Positions 18,591 to 26,671 of a stretch of DNA of 64,000 nucleotides are shown here, piece after piece. The translations under genes were made by a program, and so were the position numbers. A model generated the notes under the pieces. The model ran no database searches. It saw nothing but the letters and a program-made list of their open reading frames with translations, and had not been told where the DNA came from. The DNA is from DASVUC01 sp038237225 (GTDB lineage Bacteria > Planctomycetota > Phycisphaerae > Tepidisphaerales > Tepidisphaeraceae), in assembly GCA_038237225.1 (NCBI GenBank), contig JBBRYX010000011.1, forward strand, positions 110,589-174,588, in the 5' to 3' direction. The stretch's first letter is position 1; every line of letters begins with the position of its first letter.

Positions 18591-19643
18591 CTAACGCTGG
18601 TAAACCGGTAAGAATTTGTAGGGCAGTTGAAGAATGATGAGCGCAATGCTCGTCCCGTAAATGGGCCCGATCCCGTCGCCGTTCCAGGAGCCGTCTGCAT
18701 TCTGCTGCGCGATCAACTGATCCCGCGCTGCCGGAAAGTAATCGTTCCAGTATCGATCACCCGCCTGGTAAAAGCACTGCGCCGCGTACAGATGCGCGTA
18801 ATAATCATGCCCCGCGTTCTTGCTCCACTGGTTCTTGTGCTTCTCGAATTCCTTCCATACATAGGCCAGGCATGCATCGGACATCTTCGACTCGTACTCG
18901 CCCGCGTTGTACATGCTCGCCAGCGCCCCGCACGAAATCGCCAGACAAGCCGGACCTCCCGACTGATACGAATAAATAATCCCACCTTCAGGCGCCCGGC
19001 AAAGCTCCAGGTATTTCAGAGCCGCCTCGATTGTCCCCTTCGGCACCGTGAATCCCGCATTCTGTGCCGCACGCAGCGCCTGCATCTGCGTGATCGTCAC
19101 CGATCCTTCATCCCCGCCCCCGGGTGTATACGTCCAACCGCCGAACTGGCTCTGCCCCTGCGCCGTCAGGTTCACCCCGTTCGCGATCGTCTTCTTCAGC
19201 GAATCCCGGACCTTCTGATCCGTCTCCATCCCATACGCACTGGCCAGCACCAGGAGCAGAAATCCGTGCCCATACATCGACCGGCTCTGGAACTCCATGT
19301 TGCTCGTGATCAACCCGCTCGCCGTCTGCGACTGAATCCCATAGCTCAAAATCTTATGAATATTGTCAGCATAAGGCCCCCGGCTGGGCGTATCCCCATG
19401 CGCCAGAAACGCCATTCCCGCGAGCCCGGTCATCGCACAGGGATAAGCATTCCCATCCTGGAACCCCGGAAAATTCCCATCCTGCCCCTGGTGCTTCGCC
19501 AGCCAGTCGAGCCCCTTCTGCACCGACTTCTGCACCTTGGGGGTCACATGTACCGGCAATCGCTCATCGGCGCGCACCGCCACCGGCGCAACCATCGTCA
19601 CGATCACCCACAAACAAGCGAACTGTGAAGCAACGTTTTTCAT
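18591..19643 (-). CDS. Exported prenyltransferase/squalene-cyclase-like alpha-toroid protein
   Basis: 350 residues with a signal peptide (MKNVASQFACLWVIVTMVAP). The body contains repeated helical toroid motifs of the terpenoid-cyclase/prenyltransferase-like superfamily, for example GLDWLAKHQGQDGNFPG, GQSQFGGWTYTPGGGDEGSV and QQNADGSWNGDGIGPIYGTS. I find no DxDD acid motif of squalene-hopene cyclase, and the protein is about half the length of that enzyme, so it is not a hopanoid cyclase. Exported toroid proteins of this kind are common near MoxR/VWA genes in planctomycetes (from memory). A ligand-binding or protein-binding role in the periplasm is inferred. Spacers on both sides hold palindromic repeats. 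Confidence 0.85.
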   Translation of the reverse strand: MKNVASQFACLWVIVTMVAPVAVRADERLPVHVTPKVQKSVQKGLDWLAKHQGQDGNFPGFQDGNAYPCAMTGLAGMAFLAHGDTPSRGPYADNIHKILSYGIQSQTASGLITSNMEFQSRSMYGHGFLLLVLASAYGMETDQKVRDSLKKTIANGVNLTAQGQSQFGGWTYTPGGGDEGSVTITQMQALRAAQNAGFTVPKGTIEAALKYLELCRAPEGGIIYSYQSGGPACLAISCGALASMYNAGEYESKMSDACLAYVWKEFEKHKNQWSKNAGHDYYAHLYAAQCFYQAGDRYWNDYFPAARDQLIAQQNADGSWNGDGIGPIYGTSIALIILQLPYKFLPVYQR

Positions 19644-19653
19644 TCTTTCGTAG

Positions 19654-19703
19654 CATGGGCGTCTCGCCCATGTCTTTGAAGATACATGGGCGAGACGCCC
19701 ATG
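19654..19703. repeat. Two-armed palindromic repeat, CATGGGCG type (copy 5)
   Basis: Arms at 19654-19672 and 19685-19703 are perfect inverted copies of CATGGGCGTCTCGCCCATG, with a 12-base loop. It fills the 67-base spacer between the SIMPL and toroid genes. Confidence 0.95.
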
Positions 19704-19710
19704 CTGCGCA

Positions 19711-20562
19711 TCACTTCACAATCTCAAACTGCACCGACAAAACCACCTTCACCGGAATATCCCCGCACAAGTTCGAGCTCACATCCGTCTGTTCATTAGG
19801 CACAAACGGAATCCCCATATTCATATAAGCCATCGCCCGCGAAGCGTTCTGCCCGCTGTTCTCATCTTTAGGCTGCCCCTCCTGCACCGACATCACCCGT
19901 CCCAGCTTCACACCCGCAAGCTCCGCCAGGCGTTTCGCCTTCGCATTCGCTGAATTCATCGCTTGCTTATAGGCCTGCTCCTTAAGCGCATTGATATCGC
20001 CGAGCTTGAATAGCACCATGCTCGCCCCCTTGCCACTCTGCGCTCGGATCTGCATTTCATAATAATTTGTCGCCGGCGGCGGACCGATCACCAGCCCCGC
20101 GTCTTTCCCCGCATCAATGACCTTGAGAAGCGTGTCCATCAACTTCTCGGGCTCCAGCTTGTCGGCATCCTTGATCGTGAGTTTCATCTGCTCGCTCACT
20201 TCAACCTTCTGCTTCGTCGCCGTGCCTCCGCCGCCCATCCCTTGCATCATCCGCATCTGTTGCTGCTGATCGACTGCCGCGTTTACGGTATAGCCATTCG
20301 ATTCCATCGTGACGTTCGGCATCTTCAAATTGGTGATCGCGTCCACGCCCTTCTTTTTCGCCTCGCGATATTTCACGATCGCATCCGCCGTCAGCTCCGC
20401 ATCCGCCGACACGGTTGCGCCGATCTCCACCACCGTCGGCTTGCTCTTCACTTCTCCCGAAGCAGAAACCGTAATCCCCTCATCCGCCCGCGCCAGCCCG
20501 GTCGATATCAGCACGCACATTGCCGCGCCGATCAATTTCAGCTTTATCATGTTCTTTGACAT
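19711..20562 (-). CDS. Exported SIMPL-domain (DUF541) protein
   Basis: 283 residues with a signal peptide (MSKNMIKLKLIGAAMCVLIS) ending near LARADEG. The start of the mature part, ITVSASGEVKSKPTVVEIGA, and the later KEQAYKQAMNSANAKAKRLA and AELAGVKLGRVMSVQEG are the SIMPL/DUF541 pattern. Members are periplasmic or outer-membrane proteins of poorly defined function, some linked to oxidative stress and some to oligomeric ring assembly. AAGGAG lies upstream and overlaps the stop region of the beta-propeller gene 15 bases away, so the two are likely translated together. Confidence 0.9.
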   Translation of the reverse strand: MSKNMIKLKLIGAAMCVLISTGLARADEGITVSASGEVKSKPTVVEIGATVSADAELTADAIVKYREAKKKGVDAITNLKMPNVTMESNGYTVNAAVDQQQQMRMMQGMGGGGTATKQKVEVSEQMKLTIKDADKLEPEKLMDTLLKVIDAGKDAGLVIGPPPATNYYEMQIRAQSGKGASMVLFKLGDINALKEQAYKQAMNSANAKAKRLAELAGVKLGRVMSVQEGQPKDENSGQNASRAMAYMNMGIPFVPNEQTDVSSNLCGDIPVKVVLSVQFEIVK

Positions 20563-20577
20563 TGTGATCCAAGCTCC

Positions 20578-22635
20578 TTAATTCGCCCGCGCCGCCGCGC
20601 CCAGCGGATACGCCGTTACTGCCTGATTCGAAACCGTAATCAGCTTCTGACCCGCCCGCCAAACACTTCCTCCCATCGAATCCTTATCCGACCCCCGGAA
20701 AATCTTCACCAGCGCACCATTTGTCGTGTTGATCTCGTAGACGCCACGTCCCAGGAACACGAACAGCGATTTTCCGTTGATCAGCGGATAAATCATCCCG
20801 TTATCGAGGGGAATCCGCGTCGACCAGGTCAGCGCTTTGCTGTTCACGTCGATCGCCCCCGCATCCGATCCCAGCGTCACCACCCGTCCCTCGCTCACGC
20901 CCGCGATCATGTCGCTGTCGTCCACCGGCCGTTTCCACTTCAGCGTCGGTCCCGACAGATCAATCGCGTACATGTCATCCACCCCGCGCTCCTTGAAGTA
21001 CAGCATCCCATCCTGAATCGTAATGACGCCCGCGGTTTTCAGCTTCTGCGCCATGTTCTGATACGCCCACCACTCCTGCTGATTGATCACCGGCGGTCCC
21101 TCGCACTGATACGCCCACTCCACCTGCTTCGTCGCCGGGTTCACCGCGACCATCCCCCCATTGTTCGTCAGCACATACACTTTGCCTTGGAAAAACGTGA
21201 GGTTCGACGAAGGCACAACCGTGTTCCCCCGATAGTTGCTTCCCGCCGCCGCCTGCCCGATCGTCATCGAGCTTAAAAGCTTTCCGTTCGCGGGGTCGAT
21301 CGTCAGCAGCATCAGCTCCGATCCCTCCCGCGTCTTCCCCGGCGCGTAAATCACATCGCCCACCACCACCGGCTTACCCAAAAAAGTATAACTCGAAAGC
21401 GTCCCGCTCTCGCTCGACCACTTCTGCTGCCCGGTGTTCGAATCATGACACGTCAGCCGCATCGGCTCGTCATAATTGATCCGCTTCACCGGCACCCGCA
21501 CGAACAGCACCCGGTCATTTGGGATCACCACCGTCGAATACGCGAAAATATCCGGCAGCGACTGCACCAACTGATCGATCTTCTGCGAGATGTCTTCGAA
21601 CTTATCCGTGCGCCAAACCAGCTTTCCGCTGGTCGCATCAATCGCGAAGCATGCCCCCAGCCAGTTCACATAAACGCGCTTCCCATCCGTATCCGAGCTC
21701 GGCACAAAGAACGCCATCTGCAAATTCGCGCCCTGCCACCGCCACCCGTTCACGCGCTGCGCGATCTGCTCGGTGATCTCCCGATTCAAAAACTCACACT
21801 GCCACGCCGGTGCATCGCTGGCTGGAAGATTCAGCGGCGTGTCATTGTCCCCCTTGACGAACAGGGTCGCCGCCGGCTTCGTCGTCGGTTCGATTTGCTT
21901 CATCAGAAACGCCGTCGCCTCGACATCCGCACCGGCTACCGTCACCGTCGCCCCAGCGTTCTTCTCTTTGATCTGGGCGATCAATGCATTCAGCGGATCA
22001 AGCCGTTTCGCACGCGCCATCGCGATCCCGCGCTTCACCTGCACCCGGAGCGGGTTCAGATCCGTATCCGGATAACGATCGATGATCGCCGCCCAGGTCG
22101 CATCCGCGCCCAAAAAATCTCCGCTCTCAAACAGCGCATCCCCAAGCCGATCCGCCGCCTGGTCCCCCACGCTTGTGATAAAGTACTGCTCGTAAACCTT
22201 CCGCAGCAGCGGCACCTCGTCCGCGAGCGAATTCCCCCCCGCCGCCAGCGCCTGGTCATAAAGCTGTTTCGCCGGCGCATCGTTGAACAGTCGATAAGCC
22301 TCGCGCCCCTCCGGGGGGAGCGTCACCAGCAATTCCATGATCCGCTGCCGCGCCGGCAGCATGAACCCGTCCTTGCTCGGCGCCATCAGCTTCGGATCCA
22401 CATTCATCACGTTCGTCAAGGATCGGAACGCCAGCTCCCATGCTTTCTTATCGCGATAGCGCTGGAAGTCGTCGATCGCGTTCACGAACTTGTCGTCCGC
22501 CTTGCGGACCGAGAAGCCCATGCGCTGATTCGGATTATTCTGAGCCAGGGAAATGGAACCCGCTGAAAGCAGAACCGCCAGAGCAGTTGCCGCGGCAGCG
22601 CGATACCCACGCCGGAACAAAGATTGGTTGAGCAT
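20578..22635 (-). CDS. Exported PQQ-type beta-propeller protein with TPR-like N-terminus
   Basis: 685 residues. The start at 22635 is chosen because it opens a signal peptide (MLNQSLFRRGYRAAAATALA); the frame runs open to 22965 but the extension is not protein-like. Residues about 45-280 are helical with tetratricopeptide character (FQRYRDKKAWELAFRSL). From about residue 300 there are repeated beta-propeller blades such as DATSGKLVWRTD, GMVAVNPATKQVEWAYQCEG and LTIDPANGKLLSS, as in PQQ-dependent dehydrogenase-like and BamB-like proteins. No quinoprotein catalytic residues were identified, so a scaffold role in the periplasm is more likely. It is the first gene of the minus-strand run and diverges from galM. 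Confidence 0.87.
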   Translation of the reverse strand: MLNQSLFRRGYRAAAATALAVLLSAGSISLAQNNPNQRMGFSVRKADDKFVNAIDDFQRYRDKKAWELAFRSLTNVMNVDPKLMAPSKDGFMLPARQRIMELLVTLPPEGREAYRLFNDAPAKQLYDQALAAGGNSLADEVPLLRKVYEQYFITSVGDQAADRLGDALFESGDFLGADATWAAIIDRYPDTDLNPLRVQVKRGIAMARAKRLDPLNALIAQIKEKNAGATVTVAGADVEATAFLMKQIEPTTKPAATLFVKGDNDTPLNLPASDAPAWQCEFLNREITEQIAQRVNGWRWQGANLQMAFFVPSSDTDGKRVYVNWLGACFAIDATSGKLVWRTDKFEDISQKIDQLVQSLPDIFAYSTVVIPNDRVLFVRVPVKRINYDEPMRLTCHDSNTGQQKWSSESGTLSSYTFLGKPVVVGDVIYAPGKTREGSELMLLTIDPANGKLLSSMTIGQAAAGSNYRGNTVVPSSNLTFFQGKVYVLTNNGGMVAVNPATKQVEWAYQCEGPPVINQQEWWAYQNMAQKLKTAGVITIQDGMLYFKERGVDDMYAIDLSGPTLKWKRPVDDSDMIAGVSEGRVVTLGSDAGAIDVNSKALTWSTRIPLDNGMIYPLINGKSLFVFLGRGVYEINTTNGALVKIFRGSDKDSMGGSVWRAGQKLITVSNQAVTAYPLGAAARAN

Positions 22636-22988
22636 CGGCGATCGTTCTGTTGAAGCCACCCCGTACGCACCCGGCGGCCTCACCCGGTTCCGCCATGCCC
22701 GATGCGGGCGAGGACACAAGGGCACAGGGGTATCCTCCATTGAAGGTAAAGTCAACCATTTTCGGATTGCAGCACGATTGCTAAGACGCTTTCTGCTCTC
22801 ATCTCGCGCGCGAACCGCCCAGCGCTTCCGTTCCAACGCAACAGCGTCTAGAAATGTATTGCCGGCAAACGTACCAGCGGACAAAAATCGCACCAGCCAA
22901 ATTAGACGCGCCACCCGGCCCAGTGTTTCGCGGTCGAATATTTTTTTGCACTTCCCCCGACACAAATCCTCGCCTCACGGTGATCCAC
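22636..22988. other. Divergent intergenic region, probably with promoters for the operon and galM
   Basis: 353 bases between the divergent beta-propeller gene and galM. A minus-strand TTGACT lies at 22750-22755, but no convincing -10 box at the right spacing was found. No gene or repeat was recognised. Confidence 0.5.
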
Positions 22989-24047
22989 ATGAATATCAAG
23001 CAACAATCCTTCGGAAACCTGACAGACGGACGCGCCGTCGATTTGTTTACACTTACCAACGACGCCGGCGCCACCGTCAAAATTACCAATCTCGGCGGCA
23101 GAATCACCGAACTCCACGTCCCCGACTCCAAAGGCCATTCCCAATCCATCGTCCTCGGCTACGACTCTCTCAAATCCTACGAAGAACCGAACCCATTCTT
23201 CGGCGCGATCGTCGGCCGGTTCGCCAACCGCATCGCCAAGGGAAACTTCTCCATCGACGACAATCCCTACCATATCCCACCGAACAACGGCGAAAACGCA
23301 CTCCACGGCGGCCCCGACGGCTTCGATAAGCGCCTCTGGCGCGCCAGCCCGTCCAATCCCAACGGCACACCCACCCTCCGCCTCGCCCTCGACAGCCCCG
23401 ATGGTGACCAAGGCTTCCCCGGCAACCTCGAAACCCGCGTCACCTATTCCCTAAGCGAAAAAAACGAACTCAGAATCGACTACGTCGCCTCCACCGACAA
23501 GCCCACCATTATCAACCTCTCCAACCACTCCTACTTCAATCTCGCCGGCCCCGGCACCCGCGATGTCCTCGATCACCTCATACTCATCCACGCCGACCAC
23601 TACATCCCCGTCAACAATCACCTCATCCCCACCGGTCAAATCGCTACGGTCAAGAGTACCCCCTTCGACTTCACCACCCCCCAAACAATCGGCTCCCGCA
23701 TCACGGAAGTCCAAAACGGCTATGACCACAACTTCGTCCTAAAATCCGCCCCCAACGGCCAAGCCCAGGGCTTCAGCCCTGGGTCACCATCCGTAAGAGT
23801 CATCGAAGAGACAACCGGAAGAGGACTAGAACTTCTCACGGACCAACCCGGCATCCAACTCTACACCGGCGGCTTTCTCAACGGCTCCAACACCGGCATC
23901 GGCGGGACCTACAACCGCTTCGGCGCTTTCTGCCTCGAGACCCAGCACTTCCCCGACTCGCCGAACCAACCGAACTTCCCCAACACGATCCTCCGTCCCG
24001 GCCAAACCTTCACCAGCACCACGCTCTACCGCTTCTTCACGATCTAA
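22989..24047 (+). CDS. galM: Aldose 1-epimerase (mutarotase) with an in-frame palindrome insertion
   Basis: 352 residues. It interconverts alpha and beta anomers of aldoses such as galactose and glucose in the cytoplasm. Conserved features are NRIAKGNFSIDDNPYHI, GENALHGGPDGFDKRLW (substrate-binding His), NLSNHSYFNLAGPG (catalytic His) and FCLETQHFPDSPNQPNFPN (catalytic Glu). The ATG at 22989 fits the usual family N-terminus; the open frame upstream to 22854 is not conserved-looking. A perfect 20-bp palindrome at 23764-23783 is read through in frame as part of NGQAQGFSPGSPS, in the loop before the C-terminal strands where the family normally has a short turn. No other sugar gene is adjacent, so it is likely a stand-alone housekeeping enzyme. 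Confidence 0.93.
   Translation: MNIKQQSFGNLTDGRAVDLFTLTNDAGATVKITNLGGRITELHVPDSKGHSQSIVLGYDSLKSYEEPNPFFGAIVGRFANRIAKGNFSIDDNPYHIPPNNGENALHGGPDGFDKRLWRASPSNPNGTPTLRLALDSPDGDQGFPGNLETRVTYSLSEKNELRIDYVASTDKPTIINLSNHSYFNLAGPGTRDVLDHLILIHADHYIPVNNHLIPTGQIATVKSTPFDFTTPQTIGSRITEVQNGYDHNFVLKSAPNGQAQGFSPGSPSVRVIEETTGRGLELLTDQPGIQLYTGGFLNGSNTGIGGTYNRFGAFCLETQHFPDSPNQPNFPNTILRPGQTFTSTTLYRFFTI
23764..23783. repeat. Perfect palindrome inside galM
   Basis: CCCAGGGCT-TC-AGCCCTGGG, nine paired bases with a two-base loop, lies within the coding sequence and keeps the reading frame. It resembles the intergenic palindromes elsewhere in the window in size and GC-rich design, though its sequence differs. Confidence 0.9.
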
Positions 24048-24170
24048 AGCCATCGAATCACGGAAACATGGAAGCCTTTCCGATATCCCGGTATAACTCC
24101 TGCTTCCGTCGCTCCCTATGAACCCACGGAGCTAACTCCATGGGAAGCGAACGGGTCAGGGAAGGTATCA

Positions 24171-25124
24171 ATGACGTTCACCGAGACACGTGCCTCGGCA
24201 ATCTCCGCTGACACCTCGCACCTGCCGCAGATTCTGCGCGAAGCGCTCGCTCCTGCGACCGATCTCGCGTCCGCACAAGCGTTTACGCGCCACCTCGCCC
24301 ACACCCACTACGAGAATTTTTCCGTCGTCACCGTCCTCGTTCCCAAAGGGCTCCGCCAGGATTTCTGCAACATCTACGCCTTCTGTCGAATAGCCGACGA
24401 CCTCGGTGACGAGCTTGGTGATCGTCAACTCTCAAGTGAGTGGCTCGTCCGCTTCGCCGACCGAACCCGCGCCGCCTACAACGGAGATCACACCAACAAC
24501 GTTTTCCTCGCCCTCTCCGACACCATCCGCCGGCACGACATCCCGATCCACCCCTTCCTCGATCTGATCGACGCCTTCGAGCAGGATCAGCGCAGCACCC
24601 GTTACGAAACGTTCGACCAGGTCGTCGACTACTGCCGTCGCAGCGCGGATCCGGTCGGCCGACTCGTGCTCTACCTCTGCGGCTACCGCGACGCCGAGCG
24701 CCAGTCTCTTAGCGACAAGATTTGCACGGCGCTCCAACTCGCGAACTTCTGGCAGGATGTCCGCCGCGACATCGAATACCGCGATCGGATCTATCTCCCC
24801 CGCGAATCCATGGCCCGCTTCAACGTTACCGAGCGGCAGCTCTTGGAAAAGCGCTGCGACGACAACTACCGCAACCTCATCCGCTTCGAGGTCGACCGCA
24901 CCGAAGCCTTCTTCCAGGAAGGCGACGCGCTCCTCCCGACCCTCCGGCCCGCAGTTCGCGCTCAGATCTCCCTCTTTTCCAGAGGCGGCCGCGCGGTCCT
25001 CGAATCGATCCGTCGTCAGAACTACGACACCCTCACGCACCGCCCCGCGCTCACGAAATGGCAAAAGGGCCGTCTGCTTTTCAGCGCCATGCTTGGCAAG
25101 TTTCTACCGGGAGGTTCTCATTGA
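24171..25124 (+). CDS. hpnC: Hydroxysqualene synthase HpnC
   Basis: 317 residues of the squalene/phytoene synthase family. It has HYENFSVVTVLVPKGLRQ, the first acidic motif RIADDLGDELGD and the second NFWQDVRRDIEYRDRIYLPR. HpnC converts presqualene diphosphate to hydroxysqualene, the middle step of the three-enzyme bacterial route from farnesyl diphosphate to squalene for hopanoids (HpnD, HpnC, HpnE). The ATG is preceded by GGAAGG. Its stop codon overlaps the TTG start of hpnD. It is a soluble or membrane-associated cytoplasmic enzyme. The HpnC/HpnD distinction rests on motif wording and gene order, both of which agree. Confidence 0.92.
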   Translation: MTFTETRASAISADTSHLPQILREALAPATDLASAQAFTRHLAHTHYENFSVVTVLVPKGLRQDFCNIYAFCRIADDLGDELGDRQLSSEWLVRFADRTRAAYNGDHTNNVFLALSDTIRRHDIPIHPFLDLIDAFEQDQRSTRYETFDQVVDYCRRSADPVGRLVLYLCGYRDAERQSLSDKICTALQLANFWQDVRRDIEYRDRIYLPRESMARFNVTERQLLEKRCDDNYRNLIRFEVDRTEAFFQEGDALLPTLRPAVRAQISLFSRGGRAVLESIRRQNYDTLTHRPALTKWQKGRLLFSAMLGKFLPGGSH

Positions 25125-26014
25125 GCCTCCTCGTTCCCGAAACCAGCCAGCGCCGGCTCGCTCAGTCTCGCGCGTACTGCGAGCAACTCACCCGCCAGGC
25201 CGCGAAAAATTTCTATTACGGCCTGCGACTTCTACCGGATGCCAAGCGCTCCGCCATGTTCGCACTCTACGCCTACATGCGTCTAATCGACGACATCGCC
25301 GACGACGATGATCGCCGCTCTCTCAAGCAACGCCACCAGGACCTCGACGCCTGGCGCGCCCAGACCAGGACCGTCCTCGAGGGCCTGCCCCCAGATGAAT
25401 CCGCCCATGCCCTCTGGCCCGCCTTCGCCGAAACCGTCCACCGCTACAACATCCCCGCCGTCGTCTTCGACGAAGTCATCGAAGGCCAGCGCCAGGATCT
25501 CGATCGCGCCATCTTCCAAACCTTCGAAGACCTCCGCGTCTACTGCTACCGCGTCGCCGGCGTCATCGGCCTCGCCAGCATCTACATCTGGAACTTCGAA
25601 GGCGGGCCCGCCACCGAGCTCCTCGCCATCGATCGCGGCGTCGCCTTCCAACTCACCAACATCCTCCGCGACCTCAGGGAAGACGCCGCCCGTAACCGCT
25701 GCTACCTTCCCCAGGATGAAATGATCGCGATGGGCGTCTCCGAAGAAGATCTCCTGCACGGCAGAGGCGGCGAAAACTTCGAACGCCTCATCCGCTTCCA
25801 GATCGAAAGAGCGGAATCCCTCTACCAATCCTCAAGTCCCCTCGAAGCAAAAATTGAGAAGGACAGCCGTCCCACCCTCAGAGCCATGACCGACATCTAC
25901 CACGGCCTGCTCACCAAGATTACGTCTGATCCCCAGCGTGTTTTGAACGAACGCGTCTCCCTCTCTGTCCTCTCCAAACTAAGAATCGGCTGGCGCGCCG
26001 TCCGCGCGAAGTGA
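25121..26014 (+). CDS. hpnD: Presqualene diphosphate synthase HpnD
   Basis: 297 residues, squalene/phytoene synthase family. Motifs: KNFYYGLRLLPDAKRSAMFA, YMRLIDDIADDDD, and NILRDLREDAARNRCYLPQD. HpnD condenses two farnesyl diphosphates to presqualene diphosphate. The start is a TTG at 25121 whose last two bases belong to the TGA of hpnC (TTGA overlap), with a strong GGGAGG seven bases upstream; an in-frame extension upstream to 24722 is a shadow of hpnC. This tight coupling marks hpnC-hpnD as one translational unit. Downstream, two antisense toxin-antitoxin genes separate it from hpnE. Confidence 0.93.
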   Translation: MSLLVPETSQRRLAQSRAYCEQLTRQAAKNFYYGLRLLPDAKRSAMFALYAYMRLIDDIADDDDRRSLKQRHQDLDAWRAQTRTVLEGLPPDESAHALWPAFAETVHRYNIPAVVFDEVIEGQRQDLDRAIFQTFEDLRVYCYRVAGVIGLASIYIWNFEGGPATELLAIDRGVAFQLTNILRDLREDAARNRCYLPQDEMIAMGVSEEDLLHGRGGENFERLIRFQIERAESLYQSSSPLEAKIEKDSRPTLRAMTDIYHGLLTKITSDPQRVLNERVSLSVLSKLRIGWRAVRAK

Positions 26015-26020
26015 TACTTT

Positions 26021-26341
26021 CTAACGGCGCTGTCGCAACAGCTTCCTAACGTTGCGCGCACCATGAAGCACAGCGAGCACAATCAACGCCTCATTGTTCG
26101 CTTGAAAGAAGATCAGGTATTTTCGAAACCCCGGAACAAACCAGGTGCGCAAGCCCGCAAAGCGCTTCTCGCGAAATCGTTTGGGACTTCCTTTGCCCGG
26201 CATTTCCGTCAAGTCATCGAATGCCGCGAAGACAGCGTCCATGAATCGATTCGATGCCGTGAGGCTCCACGACTCGAGGTATTCTACGATGTTGTGCAGA
26301 TCCTCGGAAACGTCCGGCTTGACGACGAGTCGACGCGCCAC
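26021..26341 (-). CDS. ParE/RelE-type toxin
   Basis: 106 residues matching the RelE/ParE toxin fold: KPDVSEDLHNIVEYLESWSL, then EMPGKGSPKRFREKRFAGLR and FRKYLIFFQANNEALIVLAV with a basic C-terminus (HGARNVRKLLRQRR). ParE toxins target DNA gyrase, whereas RelE toxins cut mRNA; the sequence alone does not decide which. The start lies one base after the antitoxin stop. The pair is antisense to and between hpnD and hpnE; its stop is only six bases from the end of hpnD. Confidence 0.85.
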   Translation of the reverse strand: MARRLVVKPDVSEDLHNIVEYLESWSLTASNRFMDAVFAAFDDLTEMPGKGSPKRFREKRFAGLRTWFVPGFRKYLIFFQANNEALIVLAVLHGARNVRKLLRQRR

Positions 26342-26342
26342 G

Positions 26343-26606
26343 CTAGCTCCCCCGTGATTCCCGCCTGTTCTTCACTTCGTCCCGAAACTGCTCTCTGAAC
26401 GCCGCGTTGAACTCAATGTTGGGTCGCGGATCATTGAGCCGCCGTGCCAGAAGTTCTTCTATATCGTCATCAATGATTTCTTCTTCAGCAGTTGCTTGCA
26501 ACACTGCCTGCACAAATTGTTCGACATTCGGATAGCCGCTCTCTGTAGCTCGCGCTGCAAGACGTAGCTTGAGGTCTTCAGGAACGGTGAGATTTAGCGA
26601 CGCCAT
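26343..26606 (-). CDS. Cognate antitoxin of the ParE/RelE-type toxin
   Basis: 87 residues from the internal ATG at 26606, which fits MASLNLTVPEDLKLRLAARA, a ribbon-helix-helix-like beginning; the frame is open for six more codons upstream. The C-terminal half is acidic (EEEIIDDDIEELLARR) and would wrap the toxin, as is usual for such antitoxins. It probably represses its own promoter in the short gap upstream of 26607. The order antitoxin then toxin with a one-base gap is typical. Confidence 0.8.
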   Translation of the reverse strand: MASLNLTVPEDLKLRLAARATESGYPNVEQFVQAVLQATAEEEIIDDDIEELLARRLNDPRPNIEFNAAFREQFRDEVKNRRESRGS

Positions 26607-26671
26607 ATCGCTATTATACAACACCTCATCACGTTGTCAGGCGCAAATCCCGTCGGTATCTTCCTCGATCA

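Noticed and set aside
18591..19643. Squalene-hopene cyclase for the nearby hpn genes
   Set aside because: The protein has a signal peptide, only about half the cyclase length, and no DxDD motif; it is an exported toroid protein.
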